Source: Streptomyces flaveolus
GTDB lineage: Bacteria > Actinomycetota > Actinomycetes > Streptomycetales > Streptomycetaceae
NCBI RefSeq assembly: GCF_014648815.1
Contig: NZ_BMRV01000004.1
Location: 522,022 to 586,021, forward strand
Direction: 5' to 3'
Length of the DNA stretch: 64,000 bases
Shown in pieces: positions 7,906 to 15,978 of this stretch (positions are counted from its first letter, which is position 1; every line of letters starts with the position of its first letter). The notes under the pieces were generated by a model that ran no database searches, was not told the origin of the DNA, and saw nothing but the letters and a program-made list of their open reading frames with translations. The translations under genes were made by a program, and so were the position numbers.

Positions 7906-9786
7906 GTGAGGCGAGGCGATGCGGGTACGGGCCCGGACTCCCGGATCCCCCGGGGGCGCCGGCCCCTGCGGGGGGCGGTGCTGCTGGGGGCCGTACTGGT
8001 CCTGCTCGTCCTCGGTGGCGCGGGACCGGCGTCCGCCCACGCCGCGCTCCGCTCCACCGACCCCGGCGACGGCACCGTCCTCCAGCGGGCCCCCCGCGCC
8101 GTCACCCTGACCTTCACCGAGTCCGTCGGCCTGCGCGACGACTCCTTCCGCGTCCTCGACCCCGGCGGCCACCGCCTGCGCACCGAGGACGCCGGGCACG
8201 CGGACGGCCGCTCCGACACGGCCCGCGTCACCCTGCCGGACACGCTCGGCGAAGGCACCTACACCGTGGCCTGGCGGGTGGTGTCGGCCGACAGCCACCC
8301 CGTCTCCGGCGCCTTCACCTTCTCCGTCGGCAAGCCCTCCGCGACGACCGCCGCGGTCGCCGCCGGCCCCACCGAGGACCCCCTCACCGCCGTCCTCCAC
8401 AGGATCGCCCGCTACCTCTCCTACTTCGCCGCCGCCCTGCTCGTCGGCACGGCTGCCTTCGTCGCACTGTGCCGCCCGCCGGACCCCGCCCCGCTGCGCC
8501 GGTCCCTGGTGGCCGGCTGGTGGACCCTGCTGGCGGCCACCGCGGCGCTGCTGGTGCTGCGTGCCCCGTACGAGGCGGGGACCGGCCCCGCGACGGCCCT
8601 GGACGCCTCGGCCTTCGGCGACACCCTGACGAGCCGTCCCGGCGTCCTGCTGCTGACCCGGCTGGCGCTGCTCGTGCCGACGGCGCTCTTCCTCGCCCGG
8701 GCGTCCCGCCGCCGCGAGCGCGGCCCCCTCACCACCGCGGCGGGCGCCGCCCTGGCCGTCGGACTGGCCCTGACCTGGGCCGCCGCCGAGCACGCCGTCG
8801 CCGGCCCCCAGGTGCCCCTGGCGGTGACGTCGTCGGTACTCCACCTGCTGGCCACGGCCGTCTGGCTCGGCGGCCTCGTGGCCCTGCTCACCACGCTGCG
8901 CGGATCCGCGGACGCCCCCACGGTCGCCCGCTTCTCCCGCGTCGCCCTCGCCTGCGTGACCGTCCTGGCCGCCACCGGCGCCTACCAGTCCTGGCGCGGC
9001 CTCGGCTCCTGGCCGGCGCTCACCGGGACGACGTACGGGCGGCTGCTGCTCGCCAAGCTGGCCGGGGTGTGCGTGCTGCTGGCGCTGGCGGCGGTGTCAC
9101 GGCGGTGGACGGGCGCGCTGGCCGGGCGGGCTCCCGTACCGGAGGGGGAACGGGAGCGGGCGACGGAGGCTCCCGTACCGGTGGGTGCCTCGCCGCGGAC
9201 CGCCTCGCCCCTGCCGCCGTCGGCTGCCTCCTCGGCCGGACCCGGGGCGATGCCCACCGGGCCGGTCCCCGGGGACGAGCCCGCCCACGAGGTCGCCGCC
9301 CACCGCCGGGGCCTGCGCCGCTCCGTCCTGGCCGAGGCCGTCGTCGCGGCCGTCGTTCTCGTCCTGACGACCCTGCTCACCAGCACCCTGCCGGGCCGGG
9401 CGGCGACCGAGGCGGCACGCTCCGCGCCGGCGGGCGGGGTGCTGCCCGCGTCCGTCACCACGATCCCCTTCGACGCGGGCGCCGCCGGCGGCCGGGGCAT
9501 GGTCCAGATCACCCTGGACCCCGGCCGGACCGGCGACAACGCGGTGCAGGCCGTCGTCTTCGGCCCCGACGGGAGCCTGGCCGCCGTTCCCGAACTGCGC
9601 CTCTCCTTCACCCTCCCCGACCGGGAGATCGGTCCGATCGCCGCCGAACTCGTCGACCGGGGCGGCTACTGGAGCGCCAACTCCCTCACCCTTCCCCTCC
9701 CCGGCACCTGGACCATGAAGGCGACGGTCCGGGTGACGGAGGTGGACCAGGTGAGCGAGACCAGGCGGATCCGGATCCTGCCCTGA
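7906..9786 (+). CDS. CopC-CopD fusion copper-transport protein with C-terminal domain
   Basis: This 626-residue protein begins at GTG 7906, with GGAGAGG just upstream. A basic N-terminus and hydrophobic core end at ASAHAALRSTDP, a signal peptide whose cleavage would expose the N-terminal His of CopC that helps bind Cu(II). The CopC fold covers about residues 45-140, with the HP-containing motif SADSHPVSGAFTF. About eight membrane segments of the CopD domain follow (residues about 165-410), then a Pro/Thr-rich linker, another membrane helix near 485, and a beta-rich outer domain resembling YtkA/FixH proteins. It probably handles copper at the membrane, in uptake or delivery to oxidases. It stands alone, 87 bp after the SDR gene. 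Confidence 0.88.
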   Translation: MRRGDAGTGPDSRIPRGRRPLRGAVLLGAVLVLLVLGGAGPASAHAALRSTDPGDGTVLQRAPRAVTLTFTESVGLRDDSFRVLDPGGHRLRTEDAGHADGRSDTARVTLPDTLGEGTYTVAWRVVSADSHPVSGAFTFSVGKPSATTAAVAAGPTEDPLTAVLHRIARYLSYFAAALLVGTAAFVALCRPPDPAPLRRSLVAGWWTLLAATAALLVLRAPYEAGTGPATALDASAFGDTLTSRPGVLLLTRLALLVPTALFLARASRRRERGPLTTAAGAALAVGLALTWAAAEHAVAGPQVPLAVTSSVLHLLATAVWLGGLVALLTTLRGSADAPTVARFSRVALACVTVLAATGAYQSWRGLGSWPALTGTTYGRLLLAKLAGVCVLLALAAVSRRWTGALAGRAPVPEGERERATEAPVPVGASPRTASPLPPSAASSAGPGAMPTGPVPGDEPAHEVAAHRRGLRRSVLAEAVVAAVVLVLTTLLTSTLPGRAATEAARSAPAGGVLPASVTTIPFDAGAAGGRGMVQITLDPGRTGDNAVQAVVFGPDGSLAAVPELRLSFTLPDREIGPIAAELVDRGGYWSANSLTLPLPGTWTMKATVRVTEVDQVSETRRIRILP

Positions 9787-9813
9787 ACAGGGGTGGCGCG
9801 GGGCGGGCGCCGC

Positions 9814-10167
9814 TCAGACCGTCCGCAGCCCGGCGTCGGCGGACCGCAGCCGTTCCCGCACGGCCGCGGCCTTCTCCCTGCTGTCGCTCAGGGAGTACGC
9901 GTTCCTCAGCCCGCTCCAGGCGCGACCCAGCGCGGAGGAACCCGCCGCGACCAGCCGGACCTCGCGGCTGTCCGTCCGGTCCGTGACGTGGATCTGGACC
10001 AGCCAGCCCCCGAGGAGGGTCTTGAGCGAGGCGTAGGCCTGGAAGTCGGCGTTGCCGACGAAGGGGTCGTCGCTCCCCGGGACGGTGCCGAACTCGACCT
10101 TCCGGGAGAGCTGGAGCGTCGAGCCGAAGATCTCCTTGATCGCCTCGACGCTGAGAGTGGTGTGCAG
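9814..10167 (-). pseudogene. Gene remnant or gene with an unseen start (about 117 aa)
   Basis: The reading frame HTTLSVEAIKEIFGSTLQLS to SADAGLRTV has clean coding character: G/C third positions, balanced hydrophobic pattern and no stop. Yet no ATG, GTG or TTG is in frame where the protein should begin; the nearest option is a CTG at 10167 without a ribosome site. Upstream codons, running toward the tRNA-Ser terminator copy at 10328, are Arg/Pro-rich and look noncoding. Either the 5' end was lost or frameshifted, or a rare start is used. I do not recognise the family. The tail SLSDSREKAAAVRERLRSAD looks helical. Confidence 0.45.
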
Positions 10168-10327
10168 GGCAGCGTGGGCACGCGGTGGCCGGCGCAGGGC
10201 CCGCGGACGGAGGACGACCGCTCGGCCGCCAGAAGTCAGCCGGTTCGCGCCCGCCCGTGACGGCCGAGGGCTCTTTTGTGGCGTACGGCACGTACGGAGA
10301 CGACCGGCGCAGCGACGGTGTCGGACA

Positions 10328-10441
10328 ACGTCGAAGGGCCCCCTGTTTCCAGGGGGCCCTTCGACGTTAGTGCCCGGTGAGGCACTGGCGGAGGATACGA
10401 GATTCGAACTCGTGAGGGGTTGCCCCCAACACGCTTTCCAA
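10328..10441. repeat. attL: left copy of the integration repeat
   Basis: This 114-bp stretch matches 28517-28629 except for one extra T at about 10368. It comprises a 17-bp-stem hairpin (10328-10367) and the 3' half of tRNA-Ser. It ends exactly where the tRNA anticodon region diverges (GCTTTCCA then ACTG, against AGCG at the right end). Confidence 0.93.
10386..10441 (-). pseudogene. tRNA-Ser 3' fragment left by integration
   Basis: It is identical to the last 56 nt of the complete tRNA-Ser at 28574-28661 (variable arm, T arm, acceptor 3' strand and CCA). The 5' half was displaced by the element, so it cannot form a tRNA. Confidence 0.9.
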
Positions 10442-10538
10442 CTGTCCGCATGGCCGTCCAGGGGCGTCCACACGCGTTCAGAGGCCAGGTCAGACGGGGA
10501 GCGCGTACGACGGTGAACGGCGGCGATCGTTGGCGCAC

Positions 10539-10563
10539 TGGACAAAGACCAAGACAACGAGCG
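10539..10563 (+). repeat. Short copy of the integrase 3' end inside the left end of the element
   Basis: TGGACAAAGACCAAGACAAC and the next bases repeat the last codons of the integrase gene (28483-28508) with one substitution and one gap. In frame it would encode LDKDQDNER then a stop at 10588-10590, against VDKDQDNEA in the integrase. It looks like the trace of an earlier element or integrase gene. The rest of 10442-10621 shows nothing else recognisable. Confidence 0.6.
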
Positions 10564-10621
10564 GCTCAGTGTCAGTGGCCCTTCCTAGGATCAACGCCAG
10601 ACCAGGTGATGGAGGGGGCTC

Positions 10622-11797
10622 ATGACCACTACAGGGCTGTCGGATGCCAGCATCGTTCGGCGCGTCGTCCAGGAGTACGACGACGAGGGGCGGGACGCCT
10701 TCCTGGACAGGCACAGGTTCGAGCGCGCCACTCAGTACTACCTTCAGGTGGGTGGTCGGCTGTACGACGCCAAGGCCATCGCCAACGTGGCGTACCGCTA
10801 CGAGCACCAGGACCCTGACGCGCGCGTGATCAGCGGTGGAAGGGATCACAGCAACCGCCTGCTGGAGCGCCTCGGTTTCACGGTGGTCGACGGCCGTCCC
10901 ACCACGGTGGAGGGTGAGCGTGCCTGGCGTCTCGCAGTCTGGTCGCACCTACAGCTCACCGAAGACGTCAGCCAGGTTCCGCCGGGTGCCCTCCGTGCAT
11001 TCGGTGTCTATGGCGGAGGCCAGGGCATTTGGATGGACAAAGCCAGAACAGAGGCCGTCCATGAGGGCGGCATCACTATGGGAGTACTCCACACTGGTGC
11101 GCACTACCCGGACGAGATCAGCGACAACGATGTGATCTACCACTACCCGACTACTGGCCGGGGCCCCGGCCGTGATGAGTCGGAGGTCGCCGCGACCAAG
11201 GCAGCAGCAGCCCTCAAGCTGCCCATCTTCGTCATCGCGAAGCCGACTCCTCGGTCCGGTGTCCGCATCGTGCGTCTGGCATGGGTGGAGGGCTGGGAAG
11301 AGCGGTCCAGGATCTTCCTGATCAACTTCGGAGACAGCAGGCCGGAGCGTCTCCTGACCGAGGACCAATCAGACGATCTGCCTTTTTCTCTGACGGGTAG
11401 CCGCAGCCGGAGCAGCCAGCGGAACGTTCGCGAACGCCCTGGACAGCGCCGTTTCAAGCTGCGGGTCTTCCAGCGCTACGGACCTCGCTGTCCCCTCTCG
11501 GGAATAGCAGTGCCCGAGATGATCGAGGCAGCTCACCTGAGGCCCGACGCCGAGGACGGCACAGACGATCCTCGCAACGGCTTGCCGCTCAACGCAGCGC
11601 TCCACCGTGCCTACGATGCACACCTGTTCGCCATTGAACCCGAGACCCTCAACGTAGTGACCCGCCCTCAGGGCCCAACTATTGAGGAGCTCGGTATCGT
11701 CACGCCGCATCTTCGCGAGCTACCACGGCGCCCACACGCCGAGGCGTTGCGCTGGCGGTACAGGGAATGGCAGTCGCGTACTGGCCGGCAGGGATAA
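10622..11797 (+). CDS. ScoMcrA-like HNH restriction endonuclease (type IV, modified DNA)
   Basis: The protein has 391 residues. Residues about 8-75 (IVRRVVQEYDDEGRDAFLDR, then RLYDAKAIANVAYRYE) match the N-terminal head domain of S. coelicolor ScoMcrA. Residues about 100-235 (HYPDEISDNDVIYHYPTTGR, ATKAAAALKLPIFVIAKP) resemble the SRA-like base-reading domain of those enzymes. Residues about 275-345 are an HNH_2 nuclease: CPLSGIAVPEMIEAAHLRPD, then NGLPLNAALHRAYDAHLFAI, with the His, Asn and His present. ScoMcrA cuts near methylated or phosphorothioated DNA; at 391 residues this protein is shorter and I do not see a separate sulfur-binding domain. It is cargo at the left end of the element, convergent with the DUF262 gene. 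It probably defends the host, or the element, against modified phage DNA. Confidence 0.82.
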   Translation: MTTTGLSDASIVRRVVQEYDDEGRDAFLDRHRFERATQYYLQVGGRLYDAKAIANVAYRYEHQDPDARVISGGRDHSNRLLERLGFTVVDGRPTTVEGERAWRLAVWSHLQLTEDVSQVPPGALRAFGVYGGGQGIWMDKARTEAVHEGGITMGVLHTGAHYPDEISDNDVIYHYPTTGRGPGRDESEVAATKAAAALKLPIFVIAKPTPRSGVRIVRLAWVEGWEERSRIFLINFGDSRPERLLTEDQSDDLPFSLTGSRSRSSQRNVRERPGQRRFKLRVFQRYGPRCPLSGIAVPEMIEAAHLRPDAEDGTDDPRNGLPLNAALHRAYDAHLFAIEPETLNVVTRPQGPTIEELGIVTPHLRELPRRPHAEALRWRYREWQSRTGRQG

Positions 11798-11800
11798 CGC

Positions 11801-11829
11801 GATCGGGCGGATTCCGAAACCGCCCGATC
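11801..11829 (+). terminator. Hairpin after the HNH endonuclease gene
   Basis: GATCGGGCGG pairs with CCGCCCGATC across a 9-nt loop, starting 3 bp after the stop codon. It separates two convergent genes and may act on the HNH transcript. Confidence 0.65.
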
Positions 11830-11924
11830 AACACTCCACGCTCACTGGAGCTGGTGCGTTCATTTGCGGACCTACGGCCCGACGGTCTGACCGGAGAGGT
11901 TGGCCGCCTACCCCCAAAAGCGTT

Positions 11925-13709
11925 TCACTGGTGTGCTCCCGTGCGGCTCTGGCTCCATCGTTCGCCGCTAGGCCAGACCTTAAGGGCCGTCGCAGCAAGT
12001 TCCTGTTGCCGCTCAACGATCCCTTCTACACGCCACGATGCTGCAACAGGGTCCCAGATTCTGTCGACTGCCGTATCGGAAGTGATAAGCAGTGAAGAAG
12101 TAGCATAGAGAAAGGCTTTATCTGGATAGGCAAGATTGGCCACTGTTGGATTTTTCCTTCCACTCAGCAAGGTCAAGTTTCCAATTCTGCCAACCCATGA
12201 ATCATGTTCTTCAAGACGTAGTTCCTTTTCAGGCTTTTGGGGATATACATTTTCGACGTACAGCTTCCCGTCACCCGAGAGCGTTACATCCTCGTCAATG
12301 CCTGCCTCAGACCGCATGTACTCCTCAATCTTGCTGAGTAGGTAGCGTGCCTGGGATGTTTTCTGAATGGATGCTCGCTCGAAATCCGATTTGAAAGTAT
12401 CGTCATCAGGAATCCAACCGCAGATACGACGTGTCGCTGTATCAATCCCGGCACCACCGGAGATCTCTTTGGCTACTTCGAACAGGTTCTCTTCTAGGTG
12501 GGTAGATTCCTTATTGGCGACCACTGTCCATCGGACGTAATAACTCAGCATCGCGCCAATGAGATTGTGGAGCTTGTCGTAATCTGCTCGTTCAGATGCG
12601 GCGAGAAGGAGCGGATAGAGCGCATCAGCTCCGAGCGCTTTCACCTCTTTAAGTGAGGCGTCGATCTCATCGTAGCCAGTACTACTAGTGATTAGATCAG
12701 CGTATCGAATGGAGGCTGATTCAAGGTCAGCTGCGAAGGCCCCAACCCCATACTTTTGTGGACGCTTATCGAATTCTTTGCTTAGATTCTTCCGGATGAC
12801 AGTGTAGAGGCCGTACGACTTGACATCTCCATACTTCGCGACCCAATAGTGACGAAGAAATTTCTCGATGTCCTCTCGTCTGTCGAAATCATCCAAGAGA
12901 ACTCGCCATGCGTCATTCACGCGCTCCTTCTCGTGTGGGCCGGTGCTTTTTTCCATAAGGAAGTTACGTACCAGATCCACGGTGGACAGGTCCTTGCCTC
13001 GCGAATTGATCGTCTCAAATACCTCGTTTGCGTCACTCGCAGACGGAGTCTGAATCTCAACAAACACCAACCCGTTGATGAGGCATTCGCGCATTCCGTC
13101 AAGCCAATCCAATCGCTCCTCTTCGTCAGGATATGGCGCGAGCTCGACAGCCACTTTGGCTTCAAAAGCCGCGTATGCGTCAAGAATCAGTCGGTGGGAT
13201 GGCCGCTTGTCCTTTTCAGGTGTAAGGCATTCTCCTTGCGCCTCATCCCAATCTTGGATGTTGCTACGGAAAAAGCTACGATCAAAGAGGGAAAGCTCTA
13301 GGAAATATTCTGTTGGGGTGCGCCTTCCGGTTTTGCGGGCGATGTAATCTCGATGGATATTGAGGGCGAGTGCGGTGGCCTCGGGTGAGTGCATCCGGTG
13401 CAGGATGTCACGAATTACGGCAAGAAGAATGGTGGATGTGGTCAGTCGCTGTTGCCCATCAAGGAGGGCGCGACTCTTTACCGCCTTCTCCGTGATCGTT
13501 ACTACCGGACCAATAAAGTACTCCGAGGCGGATTCCTTGCCGCTCTCCCGGGCCTTCTTGAATTTTTGAATGTCAGCCCAAAATACATCTACTTCCTTAC
13601 GTGTCCACGCGTACTGGCGCTGGCTGTCATCCGGAACGGTAACAATGGGATTGTTGGCCCCGATGAGCTGTCCGAGCGTCTGCCGCTGCGCCTGCTTGAT
13701 GATTGCCAT
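11925..13709 (-). CDS. DUF262-DUF1524 protein (GmrSD-like defence protein), HNH histidine replaced
   Basis: The protein has 594 residues. The N-terminal DUF262 domain (ParB/Srx-like, nucleotide-using) shows IVTVPDDSQRQYAWTRKEV, then DGQQRLTT at residues 84-91 and FETINSRGKDLSTVDLVRNF near 260-280. The C-terminal DUF1524 nuclease-like domain shows VENVYPQ (484-490), then WVGRIGNLTLLSGRKNPTVA and YPDK. In GmrD/DUF1524 relatives the first motif is H-x-x-P; here Asn487 (codon AAT, plus-strand 12249-12251) sits where His is expected. GmrSD enzymes restrict glucosylated phage DNA. The start is ATG 13709 with GGAAGGG upstream. GC is near 50%, far below the chromosome, so the gene was acquired from elsewhere. 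It is convergent with the HNH gene and divergent from the next ORF. Confidence 0.85.
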   Translation of the reverse strand: MAIIKQAQRQTLGQLIGANNPIVTVPDDSQRQYAWTRKEVDVFWADIQKFKKARESGKESASEYFIGPVVTITEKAVKSRALLDGQQRLTTSTILLAVIRDILHRMHSPEATALALNIHRDYIARKTGRRTPTEYFLELSLFDRSFFRSNIQDWDEAQGECLTPEKDKRPSHRLILDAYAAFEAKVAVELAPYPDEEERLDWLDGMRECLINGLVFVEIQTPSASDANEVFETINSRGKDLSTVDLVRNFLMEKSTGPHEKERVNDAWRVLLDDFDRREDIEKFLRHYWVAKYGDVKSYGLYTVIRKNLSKEFDKRPQKYGVGAFAADLESASIRYADLITSSTGYDEIDASLKEVKALGADALYPLLLAASERADYDKLHNLIGAMLSYYVRWTVVANKESTHLEENLFEVAKEISGGAGIDTATRRICGWIPDDDTFKSDFERASIQKTSQARYLLSKIEEYMRSEAGIDEDVTLSGDGKLYVENVYPQKPEKELRLEEHDSWVGRIGNLTLLSGRKNPTVANLAYPDKAFLYATSSLLITSDTAVDRIWDPVAASWRVEGIVERQQELAATALKVWPSGERWSQSRTGAHQ

Positions 13710-13876
13710 GTAAGACCCTTCCCATCTCTGCGGTTGCTCGCGTATGCTAGCGCGCCAAGACGTAGCGTTGCCTATGGATGGACAAATCCTGCCGCTTGTT
13801 AGCGGAACAACCCTCCAGCGGGCTCGTCGACTGGTAGATTGTGCAGACACAGAAGTCTGTCATGAGAGGGGGGACC
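13710..13876. promoter_or_regulatory. Divergent intergenic region between DUF262 gene and unknown membrane-tailed gene
   Basis: These 167 bp must hold the promoters of two divergent cargo genes. The sequence is moderately AT-rich, but I could not assign -35/-10 boxes with confidence. Confidence 0.4.
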
Positions 13877-14659
13877 GTGGGTTTCACTAGCGAAAACACC
13901 GCGGCACATCACTTGCACGCCATTCTGTCACGCATCCACGGTTCTAACGCGACGTCCTATGCGGCTGGTTGGGCGACTGCTCTAGGCGCAGAGTGGGGGA
14001 GCCTGGAGTTCTCCAGAAAGCACGCAGAGATTGTTAACCTTTTGACTGTGACTGTGCAGCAGCTTGATGCACTGCCAGAACGGTCCAGGAATCGGTATTT
14101 GCGCTACGTTCCCAGTTGGTGGTCTTCTGTCATTCAGCCACTTGCTAATTGGACAGATGTTAATCGGCCAGCGGTTCAAATCATTAAGCAAGATGCACTG
14201 GATCATCTAGAATCCGCGGCAGACATCATTGCCGGTACCCTCGCAGGTTCGGATGCGGCGCCCCGCAGCGCTGACCTTCTCGAGATGAAACAGCAATGTG
14301 GCGAATGGCTCGACCTGCTGAATGGTATGAGTGATCTCGAAATCAGTGGCCCTGTGCGGGATCAACTGATAGCTCAGATTGAGCATCTGGTCTGGCTGAT
14401 CGACAATGTTGAGATGTTCGGAGGAGCAAGAGTCGCTGGGGAAGCAAGCCGAGTAGTGGGCGCGCTCGCTCAGGCCGGAGCGACGCTCACGACATCCGAC
14501 CCTAATACTGCCAGTCGCTGGCAGAAGGCATGGTTCGCCCTGATTGGTATCTGCTTGGTATTCAACACGGGGGCCCCCGTAGTTCAGGAGTCCCTCGCCT
14601 CAGGCGGTGAGCTGTTTAAGGAAATTACGGCCACAGTCCAGAGCCTTAATGCAGAGTGA
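13877..14659 (+). CDS. Unknown cargo protein with one C-terminal membrane segment (260 aa)
   Basis: I do not recognise this protein. GTG 13877 is chosen because a GAGAGGGGGG run stands just before it; ATG 13862 in the same frame is an alternative. Most of the chain looks helical and soluble (TENAA, HHLHAILSRIHG, YVPSWWSSVIQPLANW, QLIAQIEHLVWLIDNVE). Residues about 220-240 (AWFALIGICLVFNTGAPVVQ) form the only membrane-like segment, placing a 200-residue domain probably in the cytosol. GC is lower than the chromosome. It sits divergently beside the DUF262 gene. Small effectors and immunity proteins of defence loci often have this build, but that is only a suggestion. Confidence 0.7.
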   Translation: MGFTSENTAAHHLHAILSRIHGSNATSYAAGWATALGAEWGSLEFSRKHAEIVNLLTVTVQQLDALPERSRNRYLRYVPSWWSSVIQPLANWTDVNRPAVQIIKQDALDHLESAADIIAGTLAGSDAAPRSADLLEMKQQCGEWLDLLNGMSDLEISGPVRDQLIAQIEHLVWLIDNVEMFGGARVAGEASRVVGALAQAGATLTTSDPNTASRWQKAWFALIGICLVFNTGAPVVQESLASGGELFKEITATVQSLNAE

Positions 14660-14950
14660 TCAGCCGCGCCGTCCGTCGGGTGCCTTGGTCTGTTGATGGA
14701 TCAGGTCCGGCGGACCTCTGTGCCAGTCGGTCGGTTGCTTGGGCGATAACTTAAGCGACGTTTCCCGTCCGGCGCTCGCTGCTGCTAGCTGCGGGATCAG
14801 CTTTCCGTGCCGGGCGGGACTCCATCGGACGTTCGCCGGCCTCCCAGCTAGACCCGGTGCGGCGCCCCATCGGACAGTTGCATGGGGCGTGGAAAACTTG
14901 AATCTGTTGGGCGCCCACCGGGACGCCGCCGATGTCGAAGGGGAGGCCAC
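14660..14950. promoter_or_regulatory. Intergenic region upstream of the GntR gene with candidate promoter
   Basis: No gene is visible in these 291 bp. TTGCAT (14878-14883), a 16-bp spacer and GAATCT (14900-14905) form a plausible promoter for the GntR-HD pair. The phrase CCATCGGAC occurs twice (near 14822 and 14868) and could be part of an operator. Confidence 0.45.
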
Positions 14951-15397
14951 GTGCCGCAGGCCAGTCCGCGCGGAACCTACCTAGTCATCGCAGAGGCTCT
15001 GCGAGCCGAGATTCAGGGGCGGGAAGGCACCGGCGCCCTGCCGTCGGAAGCCGACATGATGCGTTCGCACGGGGTCGGCCGCAACACGATCCGCCGCGCT
15101 CTCAAGGTCCTCGAAGCTGACGGCCTTGTCGAGTCAGTGCCCGGGGTCGGGTGGCGCCCTGCACGGGGCGGCGACCGGCGGTCCCTTGCCGAACGCATGA
15201 CTGATGTGATCGCGGAAGAGTCCCTGTCCGTAGGCGACGTGTACCCGTCGGAGGCCAAGCTGTGTGAGAGGTTCGGCGCGTCGCGGACCGCTGTACGGCG
15301 CGTATTGGCACAGATGGAGGGGAACGGCCTGCTCACCACGGTTCATGGCAAGGGGCGCACGGTGCGCGCCCTCCCGACGCCGACCACGCGGCCGTAG
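14951..15397 (+). CDS. GntR-family regulator with two winged-helix domains
   Basis: This 148-residue protein is built from two tandem GntR DNA-binding domains and has no effector domain. The first, residues about 10-70, reads LPSEADMMRSHGVGRNTIRR followed by ALKVLEADGLVES. The second, residues about 78-142, reads YPSEAKLCERFGASRTAVRR followed by VLAQMEGNGLLTT. Start GTG 14951 has GGGGAGG at the right distance. KorSA of pSAM2 is also a GntR-family repressor in an AICE, so this protein probably represses replication or transfer genes of the element; its operator is not proven. The HD-domain gene follows after 11 bp, so the two are likely cotranscribed. Confidence 0.85.
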   Translation: MPQASPRGTYLVIAEALRAEIQGREGTGALPSEADMMRSHGVGRNTIRRALKVLEADGLVESVPGVGWRPARGGDRRSLAERMTDVIAEESLSVGDVYPSEAKLCERFGASRTAVRRVLAQMEGNGLLTTVHGKGRTVRALPTPTTRP

Positions 15398-15408
15398 GCT
15401 TGGTCGCC

Positions 15409-15978
15409 ATGGGACTGACTGAGTGGGCGTACTCGCTGTCCGAAGCGATGCTGTCCGAACCGTTGCCGCGCCGCTGGGCACACTCGCTCGGGGTGGCCAA
15501 GTGCGCTCGCTCCCTGAGCTCCATCCTGGGCGACGACGCGGAACTTCTGGAAGCCGCTGCCGTGCTGCACGACGTCGGGTACTCGCCGGCCATTGCTGCC
15601 ACCGGCTTCCATCCACTGGACGGCGCGAGATTCCTCCGAGACCAGGAAGCGGCGGACGAACGCGTCGTACGTCTGGTCGCGCATCACTCCTGCGCCCTCT
15701 TGGAAGCCGAGGAGCGCGGGATGAGGAAGGAACTTGAGAACGAGTTCCAGCTTGAGCATCCGGACCTAGTCGACGCATTGATCTACTGCGATATGACGAC
15801 GACGCCGGACGGGACGCGGACCACGCCGGGCGAACGACTGGACGAGATCGTGAAGCGATACGGCCCGGAAACGATCGTGGGCCGATTCATCCAGCGTGCC
15901 GCACCCGAGATCCATGCAGCCGCAAGGCGCGTAGAGGAACGTGTGGCGCAGGTCTCCGCAGGCAGTCAGCCGATGTAG
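15409..15978 (+). CDS. HD-domain phosphohydrolase
   Basis: The protein has 189 residues. The metal-binding His/Asp set of the HD superfamily is visible: RWAHSLGVAKCARSL (first His), AAVLHDVGYSP (the HD pair near residue 48), HPLDGARFLRD, and VAHHSCAL (near residue 88). Such proteins hydrolyse nucleotides or cyclic nucleotides; the single-domain form with HDVGYS resembles small HDIG proteins. It follows the GntR gene by 11 bp. Its 3' end overlaps the convergent Nudix gene by 13 bp. GntR, HD, Nudix and XRE genes are often found together in Streptomyces AICEs, which suggests a shared job such as nucleotide-based control or exclusion of a second element. Confidence 0.87.
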   Translation: MGLTEWAYSLSEAMLSEPLPRRWAHSLGVAKCARSLSSILGDDAELLEAAAVLHDVGYSPAIAATGFHPLDGARFLRDQEAADERVVRLVAHHSCALLEAEERGMRKELENEFQLEHPDLVDALIYCDMTTTPDGTRTTPGERLDEIVKRYGPETIVGRFIQRAAPEIHAAARRVEERVAQVSAGSQPM

